NCBI RefSeq assembly: GCF_902859805.1
Contig: NZ_CADIKC010000023.1
Location: 1-64,000, forward strand
DNA: 64,000 nucleotides
Source of the DNA: Paraburkholderia sediminicola
GTDB lineage: Bacteria; Pseudomonadota; Gammaproteobacteria; Burkholderiales; Burkholderiaceae
Reading direction: 5' to 3'
Both the position numbers and the translations under genes were made by a program. The number at the start of each line of letters is the position of its first letter. Within the stretch, counting starts at the first letter, position 1. Shown here piece by piece: positions 7,993 through 16,977 of this stretch. Under the pieces are notes generated by a model. It worked only from the letters and a program-made list of their open reading frames with translations, made no database searches and was not told where the DNA came from.

Positions 7993-8398
7993 GGTCTTCC
8001 GGCTTGATAATTCCCATCCTCACCAAATCGTCGTAGACCGTGGCCAAGTCTTCATCTGTCTGCTTTTTGCCGTCCCGAAACGCCATAGCGACTCTTGGTT
8101 CGCGCATGAACGTCTCGGCCACGATCTCCTTGAGTCGTTCCATTGCTGGGCGCGCCCGATTGATAGGTGGGGTTGCAGCGGAAGCCTTGGTCGCTGCCTT
8201 GGCAGAAGCGAGCTTTGCCCGCATGCCCGCCGCGACCACGTCTCGAAGCGTGTCACGTGTTTGCCTGGCCACCGCCGCGATGTCTTGTCCAGCTTCACGA
8301 TATTCGTTCCTGATTTCTTCGTCACTAGTTGCGGCGAGGTCGTCCAACGCCTTGGCGCGGATAAAGCCGATCTCCCTGTTTTCCTTGGACTGCCTCAT
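7982..8398 (-). CDS. Protein of unknown function coupled to ImmA peptidase
   Basis: 138 residues, highly charged and mostly helical, with an Ala/Lys-rich centre (residues 65-85) that may be a linker. I do not recognise a domain. The start overlaps the sigma-like gene by four bases (ATGA) and the end overlaps the peptidase gene by 11 bases, so the three products are probably made together. It may be the partner or target that the peptidase acts on. Confidence 0.7.
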   Translation of the reverse strand: MRQSKENREIGFIRAKALDDLAATSDEEIRNEYREAGQDIAAVARQTRDTLRDVVAAGMRAKLASAKAATKASAATPPINRARPAMERLKEIVAETFMREPRVAMAFRDGKKQTDEDLATVYDDLVRMGIIKPEDHGD

Positions 8399-8778
8399 GA
8401 TTTCCTCCTGCCCGGCATCAAGGTGTTGAGCCCTCGGCGGAACCTTCGCCGGGCAGTATCGTATGCGGTTTGATCCATGCCTGAGACGGCGCGGATTTCG
8501 CTAGGCTTCATGCCGTCCTTATCGCCCATGATAAGGAACTGAATTTCCTCGTCGTTCGCGAAATGAGCGTCAATGAGTGCAGCGTCAGCGACGGCGCGAG
8601 CTTGCCGCTCGTTTGTTTCTTCGATCTCTAGCGCCTGCTCGACGACATTGAAAGAATGCGTAGATAGTCTGCGGTGAGACCGGGTCACAATCCCTTCGTC
8701 CTCTGTTTTCCCTACGATCAATGCGACTCGTGGGTCTGTCAGGCGAGTTCTTGAGCGACACAACCAGAGACCACTCAA
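8395..8778 (-). CDS. Sigma70 region-4-like protein, probably truncated at its start
   Basis: 127 residues in the open frame. The C-terminal third (from about residue 85) has the look of sigma-factor region 4: GMKPSEIRAVSGMDQTAYD followed by the basic ARRRFRRGL. The apparent start is a TTG just after an in-frame stop, and the first ~25 residues look like readthrough of a frame change, so the gene has probably lost its 5' end or is frameshifted around 8700-8780. It begins the ATGA-coupled trio ending in the ImmA peptidase. A working sigma factor would need region 2, which is absent. Confidence 0.5.
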   Translation of the reverse strand: MSGLWLCRSRTRLTDPRVALIVGKTEDEGIVTRSHRRLSTHSFNVVEQALEIEETNERQARAVADAALIDAHFANDEEIQFLIMGDKDGMKPSEIRAVSGMDQTAYDTARRRFRRGLNTLMPGRRKS

Positions 8779-9356
8779 AGGTCAACAGACGAGGGTCCGG
8801 AGTACACATCCGAATGCGGTGAAAGCCGATGTTCGCGGTAGGGAAAATCCGATGGCAGAAGAGCGGCTGATAACCGCCTCATGAATAACGACACCTGAGC
8901 GTCCGCAATGGCCGACCAGCGGCCTCCCGTGCCCTGCACGTTGCAAAATCGCGCCGACACCGCTTCGAGCCCCCTGCTCCACAACGCCTCGCCGAGGTTT
9001 GCCGCGATAACCCAGAGGATTGTTAGCGGAACGGGAACGGCGCAATGCGTTGATCGCAGGCGCGGCGAGCGGGCCGTTCTCGTTCCGCTAACAATTCGTT
9101 GAGCTAAACCGCTCCACTGACGGTGGTTATGGGAATTGAATCGGCGTCGCGATGGTTGTGACGATCGGATGCGGGGATTGAAGCGTGGATACGGGACGGT
9201 CGGGGCGCACGACTGGCCAGGAACGTGCGGCTGCGGTGCTCAGCGAAGAGGTTACGCCGCTCGTTGACGGCAGGATGGGACCGCACTGGACATGTGCGTC
9301 CAGCCGACCCGTGAGGACGTGCCGGTTCCGGCGTGCCAGCGGTGGCGATGCGGGCT
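8779..9356. other. Intergenic debris between truncated sigma-like gene and IS91 remnant
   Basis: No gene that I can support. It contains the inverted repeat at 9019-9095 and otherwise GC-rich sequence with only shadow frames. Confidence 0.4.
9019..9095. repeat. 22-bp near-perfect inverted repeat
   Basis: Arms 9019-9040 and 9074-9095 match at 21 of 22 positions (core TTGTTAGCGGAACG) around a 33-bp spacer. It is not followed by a T-run. It may be a mobile-element end or a stem-loop site. Confidence 0.5.
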
Positions 9357-9765
9357 TCATGGGTCGTTCGGAGGTGCCCGGGGTGACGCGCCTGGCAGGA
9401 GGCATTCGACGCAGACCATGTGACCGTTTCTGCAGACCGGACAGTCGCGCAGCGAGCGGCCTGTCAACTGGGCGTAACGGTCGCGGTAATCAGGTCTGGA
9501 CGTCACGCGGGTTTCGGCGGGCGGTACGCCAAGCAGATGCCGGCATGCGGCAATGCGGGTCGCGCGCAACCGGTTGCTGAGCAGCCCGTAGTGGCGGATC
9601 CGTTGCAGCCCGTGCGGCAGCACGTGCAGCAGGAAGCGGCGCAGGAACTCGTGAGCGTGAAGACGCATTGCGCGTGGTCTTCCCGGATGGCGATAGTCCT
9701 TCCAGCGAAACGTCACATGCCCGTCGTTCAGACTGAGCAGGCGGTGGTTGGCTTAACTTGTACTA
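9357..9765 (-). pseudogene. IS91-family transposase, C-terminal fragment
   Basis: The frame encodes the conserved tail of IS91/IS801-type transposases: VTFRWKDY, then EFLRRFLLHVLPHGLQRIRHYG, RATRI and a CPVC...C zinc-like end. The N-terminal two-thirds, including the HUH/Y2 catalytic region, is missing; sequence upstream of 9765 reads as unrelated. An IS91 element, if it inserted here, is now a remnant. Confidence 0.75.
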
Positions 9766-9952
9766 ATACGTATTATGCCATGCTGTGACGCAGCCGCTTT
9801 CGTCGTCTGGTTCGTTATCCAAAGGATGTGCGAGGTTCATAAAAATTCCCTCCAGAAGGTGTTGAGCGACGTTTACGATAGCGTCGGAGATCGACAATGT
9901 CTCCTCATTGCAGTTCTATCGCTTATGGAGGTATGTAACGAAAGTCGCGATC

Positions 9953-10132
9953 ATGAATGAAGGAGAAAACCCGATCCGCGTGATCATTGACGGCGATACC
10001 GTCAACGATTCGCAGATTGCCCCAGGAGAAGAAGCCGCGTTGGAGTCGGACACCGAAGGCGTCACTGAGCTTCGCGAACTAGGCGGTCTGCAGCGCGACT
10101 TATCAGAAACCGAGGAGGGAGAAACGACTTGA
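9953..10132 (+). CDS. Small acidic protein of unknown function
   Basis: 59 residues from the internal ATG, very acidic (ending SETEEGETT), no signal peptide, no recognised domain. GGAGG lies about 22 bases upstream, further than ideal. Its stop TGA overlaps an ATG opening a 42-codon frame (to 10260), which is too weak to call. It sits just downstream of the IS91 remnant. Confidence 0.35.
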   Translation: MNEGENPIRVIIDGDTVNDSQIAPGEEAALESDTEGVTELRELGGLQRDLSETEEGETT

Positions 10133-10243
10133 TGCAGGAACCGCAAGAAAGCTCGCTGGAGATGCGGCGGGCCGCGCTTAGTTCATATGTGGGAAAGGGC
10201 AGTTGTCAGCAGGCGCCATACCCGTTGATCCGTTGCGCACCGC

Positions 10244-11545
10244 CTACCGGCGTCCATTGAAATACCCGTGCAACTGGTGCGTCACCTTACCAAGGGTGCA
10301 GATTGCGGTGCGCAGGTGTTCCTTGCCGATCACGCGTGCGCGAGGAATGGAACTCATGACGTCCCATTCGTGCGAACCGCTCGTCATCCCGTCTACGAGG
10401 ACGCGGCTGACGACATGGCTGGGTGTGACACCGAAGCCTGAGTACCCTTGAACAAAAAACGCGTTCGGATGGTCCGGCAGGGTCCCGATCTGGGGAAAAA
10501 GCGTCGAGGAGCATTCCATTGGGCCGCCCCAACCGAGGTCAATTTTGACGTCCTTTAGGTATGGGAAGATCCGGAGCATCGCATCCCTGTTGTATTTCTT
10601 GAAATCTTTCGGGATGTACTCCAGAAAATGCGTCACGGTGCCAAATAGGAGCCGGTTCTCGTTCGTCACGCGGTAATAGTCGATAGCAGGCCGTACATCG
10701 GTGAATGCACCTCGGATCGGACTAATTTGCTCAATAAGTTCGTCGGACAGCGGTTCAGTGACAAGCTGGAACGAATAGGTGCTAATAATCGTCTTGTCGA
10801 GTTGAGGCTCCAGCCTGTTAATAAAGGCGCCACATGCAAAGCAGATTTTTTGCGCTTTCACCGAACCTTTTGCCGTTCGGACTTTAATAGTCTTGCCGTA
10901 GGTAACCTCGACCACGGGTGAGTTCTCGTACACACGACCACCCAAGCTGGTGATTGCGCGCGCCTCGCCTAAAAGCAGGTTGAGCGAATGAATATGCCCG
11001 TTCCCCATGTGCATCAGGCCCGCGCTGTAAGCATCAGATCCCAAGATACGCCGCAGCTCTGCACCCTCAAGATAGGCGATCTCCTCGTTAGGGTTAAGCC
11101 CGCGCAACTCCTTCTCCCACTTCTGCAACAGCTTCGCCTGACGCTGATTGAATGCGAGGTATCCGTAGCCGCGTCGGAAGTCTGCGTCGATCCCGTACCG
11201 ATCAATTCGACGCTGGATGGTGCTGGCGCCTTGATCGCTTATGCTGAAAATTGCCTCTACGCCGTCCGTCCCGACATATTTGCGGATCTTTTCCAGATCG
11301 TGCCCGATGCCGGCCATCACGTGGCCTCCGTTTCTGCCCGATCCACCGAAGCCGAGATAGTTTGCCTCCAGCACCACGACATTCGTAATCCCTCGCTCGG
11401 CCAGTTCCAGCGCGATGTTTATACCCGAGAACCCGCCGCCTACGATAACCACATCGGCCTCGATATCTTCCTCGAGAGTGTCATAACGATCGTGATATTT
11501 GCGGGTCATCGTGTAATACGTGGTGGGCGATTCAACTGAAAGCAC
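10244..11545 (-). CDS. FAD-dependent amine/amino-acid oxidoreductase (DAO superfamily)
   Basis: 433 residues from the GTG chosen because AGGAG lies seven bases before it. The N-terminal Rossmann motif VGGGFSGINIALELAERG binds FAD. FGGSGRNGGH and the C-terminal GYSGFGV are typical of the DadA/OrdL/PuuB branch of D-amino-acid-oxidase-like flavoproteins, which oxidise amino or N-substituted amino groups to the imine and then the aldehyde or keto product. It is divergent from an aldehyde dehydrogenase gene across 550 bp, and both carry a TAGGTC dyad upstream. This supports an oxidase plus dehydrogenase route for an amine or gamma-glutamylated amine. The exact substrate is unknown. Confidence 0.85.
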   Translation of the reverse strand: MLSVESPTTYYTMTRKYHDRYDTLEEDIEADVVIVGGGFSGINIALELAERGITNVVVLEANYLGFGGSGRNGGHVMAGIGHDLEKIRKYVGTDGVEAIFSISDQGASTIQRRIDRYGIDADFRRGYGYLAFNQRQAKLLQKWEKELRGLNPNEEIAYLEGAELRRILGSDAYSAGLMHMGNGHIHSLNLLLGEARAITSLGGRVYENSPVVEVTYGKTIKVRTAKGSVKAQKICFACGAFINRLEPQLDKTIISTYSFQLVTEPLSDELIEQISPIRGAFTDVRPAIDYYRVTNENRLLFGTVTHFLEYIPKDFKKYNRDAMLRIFPYLKDVKIDLGWGGPMECSSTLFPQIGTLPDHPNAFFVQGYSGFGVTPSHVVSRVLVDGMTSGSHEWDVMSSIPRARVIGKEHLRTAICTLGKVTHQLHGYFNGRR

Positions 11546-11644
11546 GGGTATCTCCTCTCCAATCAAGACTGGATCGTGTATCGCACAGCATCGGTGGGGT
11601 TAAAACGAGCCAGTCAAAAATTTACCTCGCGCCCGCTCTCAGAC

Positions 11645-11660
11645 TAGGTCATATGACATA
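11645..11660. promoter_or_regulatory. TAGGTC-N4-GACATA dyad, candidate operator copy 1
   Basis: TAGGTC ATAT GACATA, 100 bp upstream of the oxidase start, with five of six base pairs of dyad symmetry. It matches the copy at 12062-12077 in half-site and spacing. Confidence 0.4.
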
Positions 11661-12061
11661 GTATTGAACGGAGCGCGCAACGGCTCATATAAGCGTTTAC
11701 GCGCAGCGCGGGACGTCTTTATTGAACGCCCCGCGAGAGCCAGCGCGAGCGTTTCCGCCTTCGTTGGATGATCAGCAGAGTAACCTGACTCGCCGGGAGA
11801 TCGTCGGCGATCATTCTTTCGGTTGATGCGTACCGTTCGCCACGCGCATAACCTCGTCCACAGCTGTTTTCCTCATCCCGCCCTCAATCGTCCCGTACCC
11901 CGTTTTCGTAAGAAGCAGTTCGATCTGGGCGGCCCGTTGGTCGATCGAAAGCGCCTCAATCTGGTCACCAAATACACGATCATCCGTGCTTTTTGTAATG
12001 AACAGTGATCGGTATGCGGGTTTTGCCCAGGATTGCTTTCCAGATCATCACAATCTATAAA

Positions 12062-12077
12062 TAGGTCTATCGACCTA
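12062..12077. promoter_or_regulatory. TAGGTC-N4-GACCTA dyad, candidate operator copy 2
   Basis: A perfect 6-bp inverted repeat with a 4-bp spacer, ending 18 bp before the aldehyde dehydrogenase ATG. With copy 1 it suggests one regulator controls both divergent genes; the LuxR-type protein at 13716 is the nearest candidate. Confidence 0.45.
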
Positions 12078-12095
12078 GTTACTGACGGAGACATC

Positions 12096-13607
12096 ATGCT
12101 GCACGAAACGCCAAGCGCTCAACTTGTTGAGGTCCTGCCGCAAGTTACTGCCTTCCTCAAGAGGACGCATGGTGCGTTTATCGATGGCAAATCGGTGACG
12201 CTGTCTACTGACCGTCTCATTGACGTCTATAACCCCGCAGACGGGAACGTCATCAGCCGAACAATCGCAGCAAAGGAAGATGACGTGCGTCTCGCTGTCT
12301 CTAGCGCCCGCCGCGCTTTGCCCGTATGGCGCGACCTGCGCCCCGCCGACCGCGAACGCTGCCTTTTTCGTTTGTCGGAGTTGATCGAAGCGCACGGCGA
12401 GGAGCTGGCGCAGCTGGAGTCGATAAACCAGGGAAAGTCCATCAATCACACCCGCGCGATCGATGTCGCAGGCTCAGTCGAATATGTGCGCTATATGGCA
12501 GGATGGGCGACGAAGATTGAGGGATCAACGCTCGATCTTTCCATTCCTATTCCTCCCGACACTCGGAATCTCGGCTTTACATTGCGCGAGCCTGTCGGGG
12601 TGGTCGGCGCGATCGTGCCGTGGAATTTCCCAATGATGATCGCCCTCTGGAAAATTGCGCCAGCGCTCGCGTGCGGCTGCACGATCGTCGTCAAACCGTC
12701 GGAGGATACCCCGCTAACAGCGTTGCGCCTTGCAGAACTGGTAATTGAGGCCGGGATACCACCGGGAGTGGTGAATGTCGTACCTGGTTATGGTCGCGAC
12801 GCGGGGGCGGCGTTGGTCGAGCATCCTGACGTCAACAAGATTACCTTTACGGGTTCAACGGAAATCGGACGCCGTATCGGGATTTCCGCGCTGCAAAACA
12901 TGACGCGATTCGCTCTGGAGCTGGGAGGAAAGAATCCGCTCATTGTTCTGTCTGACGTCGATCTCCCGCAAATAATGCCAGGACTGATGGGCGCATGCTT
13001 CCTGAATCAAGGTCAAGTATGTGCGGCCGCGTCACGTCTTTATGTACATCGTTCCATCTACGATCGGTTTGTCGCGGACCTTGCCGGTGCCATGAAGGGC
13101 CTTAAGCTGGGACCCGGTCTGGATCCCTCGGCGGACATCCAACCACTTGTTTCCCGTGCGCATGTCGACAGGGTCGCTGCATTGGTCGAGACAGCCGGTA
13201 GAACTGCTGAGATCGTGACCGGTGGCCGCCGTCCGGACCGCAGTGGTTTCTACTTTGAGCCGACACTAGTCATCAATGCAGATGCTGAAAATCCATCTGT
13301 CCGCGACGAAATTTTCGGGCCGGTGATCAGTGTCACGCCGATCGCGGATCTCGAAGAAGCCGTGGCTCTTTCGAACGCATCGCGCAATGGTTTGGCCGCG
13401 AGCGTGTGGACGAACGATCTGAACTCCGCGCTGCGCGGCATACAGGCACTTGAGGCCGGCACGGTGTGGGTCAACAGTCACATCCCGGTTGATCCTAACC
13501 TGCCGTTCGGAGGTTTCAAGCAGTCGGGCATCGGACGTGAACACGGACGCCAGATGATTGAGCAGTACACAGAGCTCAAGTCGGTTTGCATCCCTGTTCC
13601 GCGCTGA
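12096..13607 (+). CDS. NAD(P)-dependent aldehyde dehydrogenase
   Basis: 503 residues from the ATG preceded by ACGGAG. It has the standard ALDH layout: PWNFPMM near residue 175, cofactor motif FTGSTEIGRRIG (about 250), general base Glu in LELGGKNP (about 275) and catalytic Cys in NQGQVCAAASR (about 310), then EIFGPV and the C-terminal PFGGFKQSGIGRE. All key residues are present, so it should oxidise an aldehyde to the acid. Context (divergent amine oxidase, permease, SDR) points to the aldehyde released from an amine. The frame stays open for 21 codons upstream, but ribosome-site spacing favours this start. Confidence 0.92.
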   Translation: MLHETPSAQLVEVLPQVTAFLKRTHGAFIDGKSVTLSTDRLIDVYNPADGNVISRTIAAKEDDVRLAVSSARRALPVWRDLRPADRERCLFRLSELIEAHGEELAQLESINQGKSINHTRAIDVAGSVEYVRYMAGWATKIEGSTLDLSIPIPPDTRNLGFTLREPVGVVGAIVPWNFPMMIALWKIAPALACGCTIVVKPSEDTPLTALRLAELVIEAGIPPGVVNVVPGYGRDAGAALVEHPDVNKITFTGSTEIGRRIGISALQNMTRFALELGGKNPLIVLSDVDLPQIMPGLMGACFLNQGQVCAAASRLYVHRSIYDRFVADLAGAMKGLKLGPGLDPSADIQPLVSRAHVDRVAALVETAGRTAEIVTGGRRPDRSGFYFEPTLVINADAENPSVRDEIFGPVISVTPIADLEEAVALSNASRNGLAASVWTNDLNSALRGIQALEAGTVWVNSHIPVDPNLPFGGFKQSGIGREHGRQMIEQYTELKSVCIPVPR

Positions 13608-13715
13608 CGGGAGACAGGGTACTGGTTGACAAGAGATCGCGCTACATTGACGGCCACGCGAGCGGGTCACATGGTTGAGCGGTCTCAAATCTTTCTTTCT
13701 GTGCAGGAATTCATC

Positions 13716-14411
13716 ATGATCGAGGTCGGACATTACTCGACGATTGAACGGTTCATTGAGGAGACGATGAGCTGTTTCACACGCATGACTGGCGCGGAGA
13801 ACCTTGCGTTATACATTCGTGACGTCGACTCGACGTTCAATCTTTTTGAACGACGCGGATTGCCAGATGCATTTCACCGTCTGTATCTCGATGAAATGTA
13901 CCGCTACGATCCGTTTGACGAAAACATGAATGAGTTCCCCGAGGCCGACGTCGCGTTTCTGTCCGATTATTTGACGGAAAACGTCTCGCATATCGAGTAC
14001 CGGCGGTTCCTTTCGTCCTTTCATATATCCAACATAGTCGAGCTTGTATTTAAACCTGGGCCTGGACTGCATGCCGGGATGAGCGTGTGCTTGCCGAAGG
14101 GATGTGACGCGTCGAGTGCCGAATCGATCTTCAACACTGCTCGGGCATTGCATCCGTACATCCTGTTCAACCTCGCAGCGCTGACGGGCGGTGGCAGACG
14201 CGGCGGCATGAACAGCCTGATGGCGCGGTACGGACTATCAAAGCGAGAGGCTCAGGTCGTGGAGCTCGTGTGTAAGGGCTTTAACAACGGAGATCTCGCA
14301 ACGTCGCTTCATATAAGCGTAGCCACGGTAAAAACTCATCTGCTGCAGATATTCGGGAAGACGTCCGTGACAAACCGGACGGCGCTGGTCAGTCTGATGC
14401 TGAGTCAATAA
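13716..14411 (+). CDS. LuxR-type transcriptional regulator
   Basis: 231 residues. Residues 1-160 form a regulatory domain that I do not recognise (not a receiver). The C-terminal ~65 residues are a clear LuxR/FixJ helix-turn-helix: YGLSKREAQVVELVCKGFNN, then HISVATVKTHLLQIFGKT. The start is chosen at the ATG preceded by AGGAA; an earlier ATG at 13671 is possible. It lies between the aldehyde dehydrogenase and permease genes, so it probably regulates this cluster. As I recall, the monoamine regulator MoaR of Klebsiella also carries a LuxR-like HTH, and a MoaF-like gene is nearby here; that parallel is suggestive only. Confidence 0.82.
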   Translation: MIEVGHYSTIERFIEETMSCFTRMTGAENLALYIRDVDSTFNLFERRGLPDAFHRLYLDEMYRYDPFDENMNEFPEADVAFLSDYLTENVSHIEYRRFLSSFHISNIVELVFKPGPGLHAGMSVCLPKGCDASSAESIFNTARALHPYILFNLAALTGGGRRGGMNSLMARYGLSKREAQVVELVCKGFNNGDLATSLHISVATVKTHLLQIFGKTSVTNRTALVSLMLSQ

Positions 14412-14538
14412 CAAAGGAGTAACCCTCCTGCTGGCTCAGCAGGACGGTCAGGTTTGAAATGAAGGATTACTAACTCGTAAGCAAACGCGAGAGTTCACAG
14501 ACTCCGCTTTGGATGACATAGGAAATCAGGAGACGAAG

Positions 14539-15978
14539 ATGCCGAACCAAGACAGGGACCATACCTCCCTCAGGAAAGATGCACTCAGCTGGATCAGCAT
14601 CGTGTTTTTAGTAATCGCCACGAACGGACCGCTGACTGCGCTCGTAGGCGGCGCGCCGCTTGCCATTGGCTTAGGTAATGGCGCAGGCGCGGCTGGGACC
14701 TATGTTGTCATCGGCGTGCTTTATCTCATCTTCAGCGTGGGCTTTTGTGCGATGAGCCGGCATATCCGTAATGCGGGTGCGTTCTATGCCTACATTGCTC
14801 ATGGACTCGGTCGCCCGTGTGGAATTGGCGGCGCCTTTCTGGCGATCCTCGCATATAACGGGATGCTCATCGCCTGTTACGCGATGATCGGTTTTTTCCT
14901 CAGCTACGGGATCCATGCTCATTTTGCGATCGATATTCCGTGGTGGGTCTGCGCATTGGGCGCGATGGTGATCGTGTTCTATTTCGGTTACAAAAATATC
15001 GAATTCAGCGGACGTGTACTGTTTGCGTTGATGCTCGCCGAAGTCCTAATCATCCTCGTGCTCGATGGCACGATTATCGCTAAAAACGGGGCCAGCGCTG
15101 TTTCGGTCGCACCATTCCTGCCAGCGACGGTGTTCTCGCACGGCTTCGGGCCATCGATCGTATTCGTCGTGGGTAGTTACATGGGGTTCGAGACGACGGC
15201 TATTTATGCCGAAGAAGCCCGAGATCCGTCCCGTTCGATTCCGCGGGCCACATACGCGGCGGTAACGATCATCCTGGTGCTGTATGCCGCCTCCGTATGG
15301 CTAGTGACGAACGCTTACGGTATTCCGCAGGCACTCGAACAGGCGACAAAAAATCCGGGAGATATGTGGTTCGTCATTACGGAACGCTACCTCGGGAGTG
15401 GCGCTGCGGACGTGACGAACGTACTGATGATTACGAGTTTGCTGGCGGCGCTCATCAGCTTTCACAACACTTCGTCGCGTTATCTCTTTTCGTTGGGACG
15501 TGAGCGCATCATCTGGTCACGCTTCGCCAAATTGCATCCCGTGCAACAAACGCCTCACATCGCCGGCATCGTGCAAATTGCTGTCGGCATCGTGATCATT
15601 GCAGCATCGGGCATCGCAGGGGCAGACGCCATGCTTGTCGTCGTTCCGCTTGCAAGCGTTCCCGCGGCGATTGGCATTGTGGCGGTCCAGGCATTGACCG
15701 CTCTCGCAGTGATCGGCTTTTTCTCCCGTGATCATCACAGCATCTCGGTCTGGCGCAGACTCATCGCACCGGCGATCAGCGCGATTGGATTGACCGCCTG
15801 TCTCTATGAGATCGTCAAGAACGTCTCACTGATTACGGGCACAACTACCTGGGTATCCGAATCGCTGCCGTGGATGACGTTTGCTGTCGGTGTCGTTGGA
15901 GCGCTGTTCGCATATTGGCTTAAATCCGCACGCCCACAACTGTATAGCGGCTTGGGAAGGATTCTGGACGAGGCCTGA
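14539..15978 (+). CDS. APC-family amino acid/amine permease
   Basis: 479 residues from the ATG preceded by AGGAGA. About 12 hydrophobic segments span the sequence. The first carries the APC-type unwound-helix region (ISIVFLVIATNGPLTALVGG), and SYMGFETTAIYAEEARDP matches the conserved helix-6 FxGFE..A...EE.++P signature. Members are inner-membrane proton- or exchange-driven importers of amino acids, polyamines or other amines. The position between a LuxR regulator and a MoaF-like gene, with an amine oxidase and an aldehyde dehydrogenase nearby, implies it imports the pathway substrate. Confidence 0.9.
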   Translation: MPNQDRDHTSLRKDALSWISIVFLVIATNGPLTALVGGAPLAIGLGNGAGAAGTYVVIGVLYLIFSVGFCAMSRHIRNAGAFYAYIAHGLGRPCGIGGAFLAILAYNGMLIACYAMIGFFLSYGIHAHFAIDIPWWVCALGAMVIVFYFGYKNIEFSGRVLFALMLAEVLIILVLDGTIIAKNGASAVSVAPFLPATVFSHGFGPSIVFVVGSYMGFETTAIYAEEARDPSRSIPRATYAAVTIILVLYAASVWLVTNAYGIPQALEQATKNPGDMWFVITERYLGSGAADVTNVLMITSLLAALISFHNTSSRYLFSLGRERIIWSRFAKLHPVQQTPHIAGIVQIAVGIVIIAASGIAGADAMLVVVPLASVPAAIGIVAVQALTALAVIGFFSRDHHSISVWRRLIAPAISAIGLTACLYEIVKNVSLITGTTTWVSESLPWMTFAVGVVGALFAYWLKSARPQLYSGLGRILDEA

Positions 15979-16044
15979 TCGACATACTTCCAAAATAGAT
16001 TGTTTAGCTACCTTCATCGAAACACCTTTCATACGAGATTGAAC

Positions 16045-16863
16045 ATGAACTACAGCATTGCCGATACCGTGATGGACCAAAAGTACGTGCCAGTGGAAAA
16101 CTGGCCGACGCTCGAAGAGATGGCGGAGGGATTTGCCGAACACAAGTATCCCCAGACGTCTGTACTCGCCGGGACTAAAGCGTCCCTCCGTTTCGAAAAT
16201 GGATGGTTGATCGAACACCATTTCGTCGACGAGAAGACGCTTACATGGACCATTCTCGAGGGCGAGGGCACTGGAATGTCCGCGTCCCACTCTTATGAAG
16301 CGATGGAGGTAAGACCAGGTATCATCTTCGTGGATTTCTATAAGGATGGTTTCGACGAGGCCGTTACGCTTGTCTGGAAGCTTGCGAGCGGCAACGTCTT
16401 CGCCGCCGTATCGTCCTTTTTTGATCGGGATGGCGAGAAACGTACGAAGACCGCTTTCGTGACCGCGACGGTGGAAGGCAAACCGGCAAATGAACCGATC
16501 ACGCAATCAGCATCTCTCGTCGGCAAACGCGTGCTGTACCGCTACAGCTCTGACGACTGGTACGAACACGTCTATCTGGGACGCGAGCAGATGGCATGGC
16601 ACTGTGTCAACGGCGCCGAGACGGGCCTGGCCGATGTCGAGAAATGCGCCTATTTTGACGTGGCACCGGGCCTGACGATTCTCTTCTGGACCGAAACGAT
16701 CATGCCCGTCGAGTCAATCGTAGTGATCGATTTCGAGAGGATGCGTTCGACAGGCCGGTTCTTCTGCTGGGATCCGAAGCCCAACCGGATGGTTCATTTG
16801 ACCTTTGGATCGAAGGCCACACTTCTCAACGAAACTACTTACCCCAGTTCATTCTCCGAGTAA
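16045..16863 (+). CDS. MoaF-like protein
   Basis: 272 residues made of two related beta-rich halves (about 25-130 and 145-265), matching the MoaF family, whose N- and C-terminal domains are lipocalin-like barrels. Despite the historic name (molybdenum cofactor biosynthesis F), the family is mostly linked to catabolic operons; in Klebsiella, moaF lies in the monoamine regulon. There is no signal peptide. It lies 66 bp after the permease gene and before an SDR gene, so a role in the same amine or hydroxy-compound pathway is likely. Its biochemical activity is not established. Confidence 0.75.
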   Translation: MNYSIADTVMDQKYVPVENWPTLEEMAEGFAEHKYPQTSVLAGTKASLRFENGWLIEHHFVDEKTLTWTILEGEGTGMSASHSYEAMEVRPGIIFVDFYKDGFDEAVTLVWKLASGNVFAAVSSFFDRDGEKRTKTAFVTATVEGKPANEPITQSASLVGKRVLYRYSSDDWYEHVYLGREQMAWHCVNGAETGLADVEKCAYFDVAPGLTILFWTETIMPVESIVVIDFERMRSTGRFFCWDPKPNRMVHLTFGSKATLLNETTYPSSFSE

Positions 16864-16900
16864 TGGGGCGGTGTCGCAGGTAAGACTTACGTAATCGGGC

Positions 16901-16926
16901 GCCGCCCTCACCGGTGTGAGGGCGGC
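16901..16926. terminator. GC-rich stem-loop after the moaF-like gene
   Basis: Perfect 11-bp stem (16901-16911 with 16916-16926) and a 4-base loop CGGT, 38 bp after the stop codon, without a clear T-run. Probably an attenuating terminator or mRNA-stabilising hairpin before the SDR gene. Confidence 0.45.
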
Positions 16927-16977
16927 TTACGCGCGTCGCAAGACGACTGAGATGACTCGGCTCGTTGGGGTATCGAG

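Larger units (their letters stand above)
11546..12095. other. Divergent regulatory region between oxidase and aldehyde dehydrogenase genes
   Basis: 550 bp with no gene. It contains two copies of a related dyad, at 11645-11660 and 12062-12077. The remainder shows nothing further that I can name. Confidence 0.5.

Noticed and set aside
10132..10260. 42-codon frame coupled by TGATG to the small acidic protein gene
   Set aside because: Too short and featureless; it runs into the end of the oxidase gene on the other strand.
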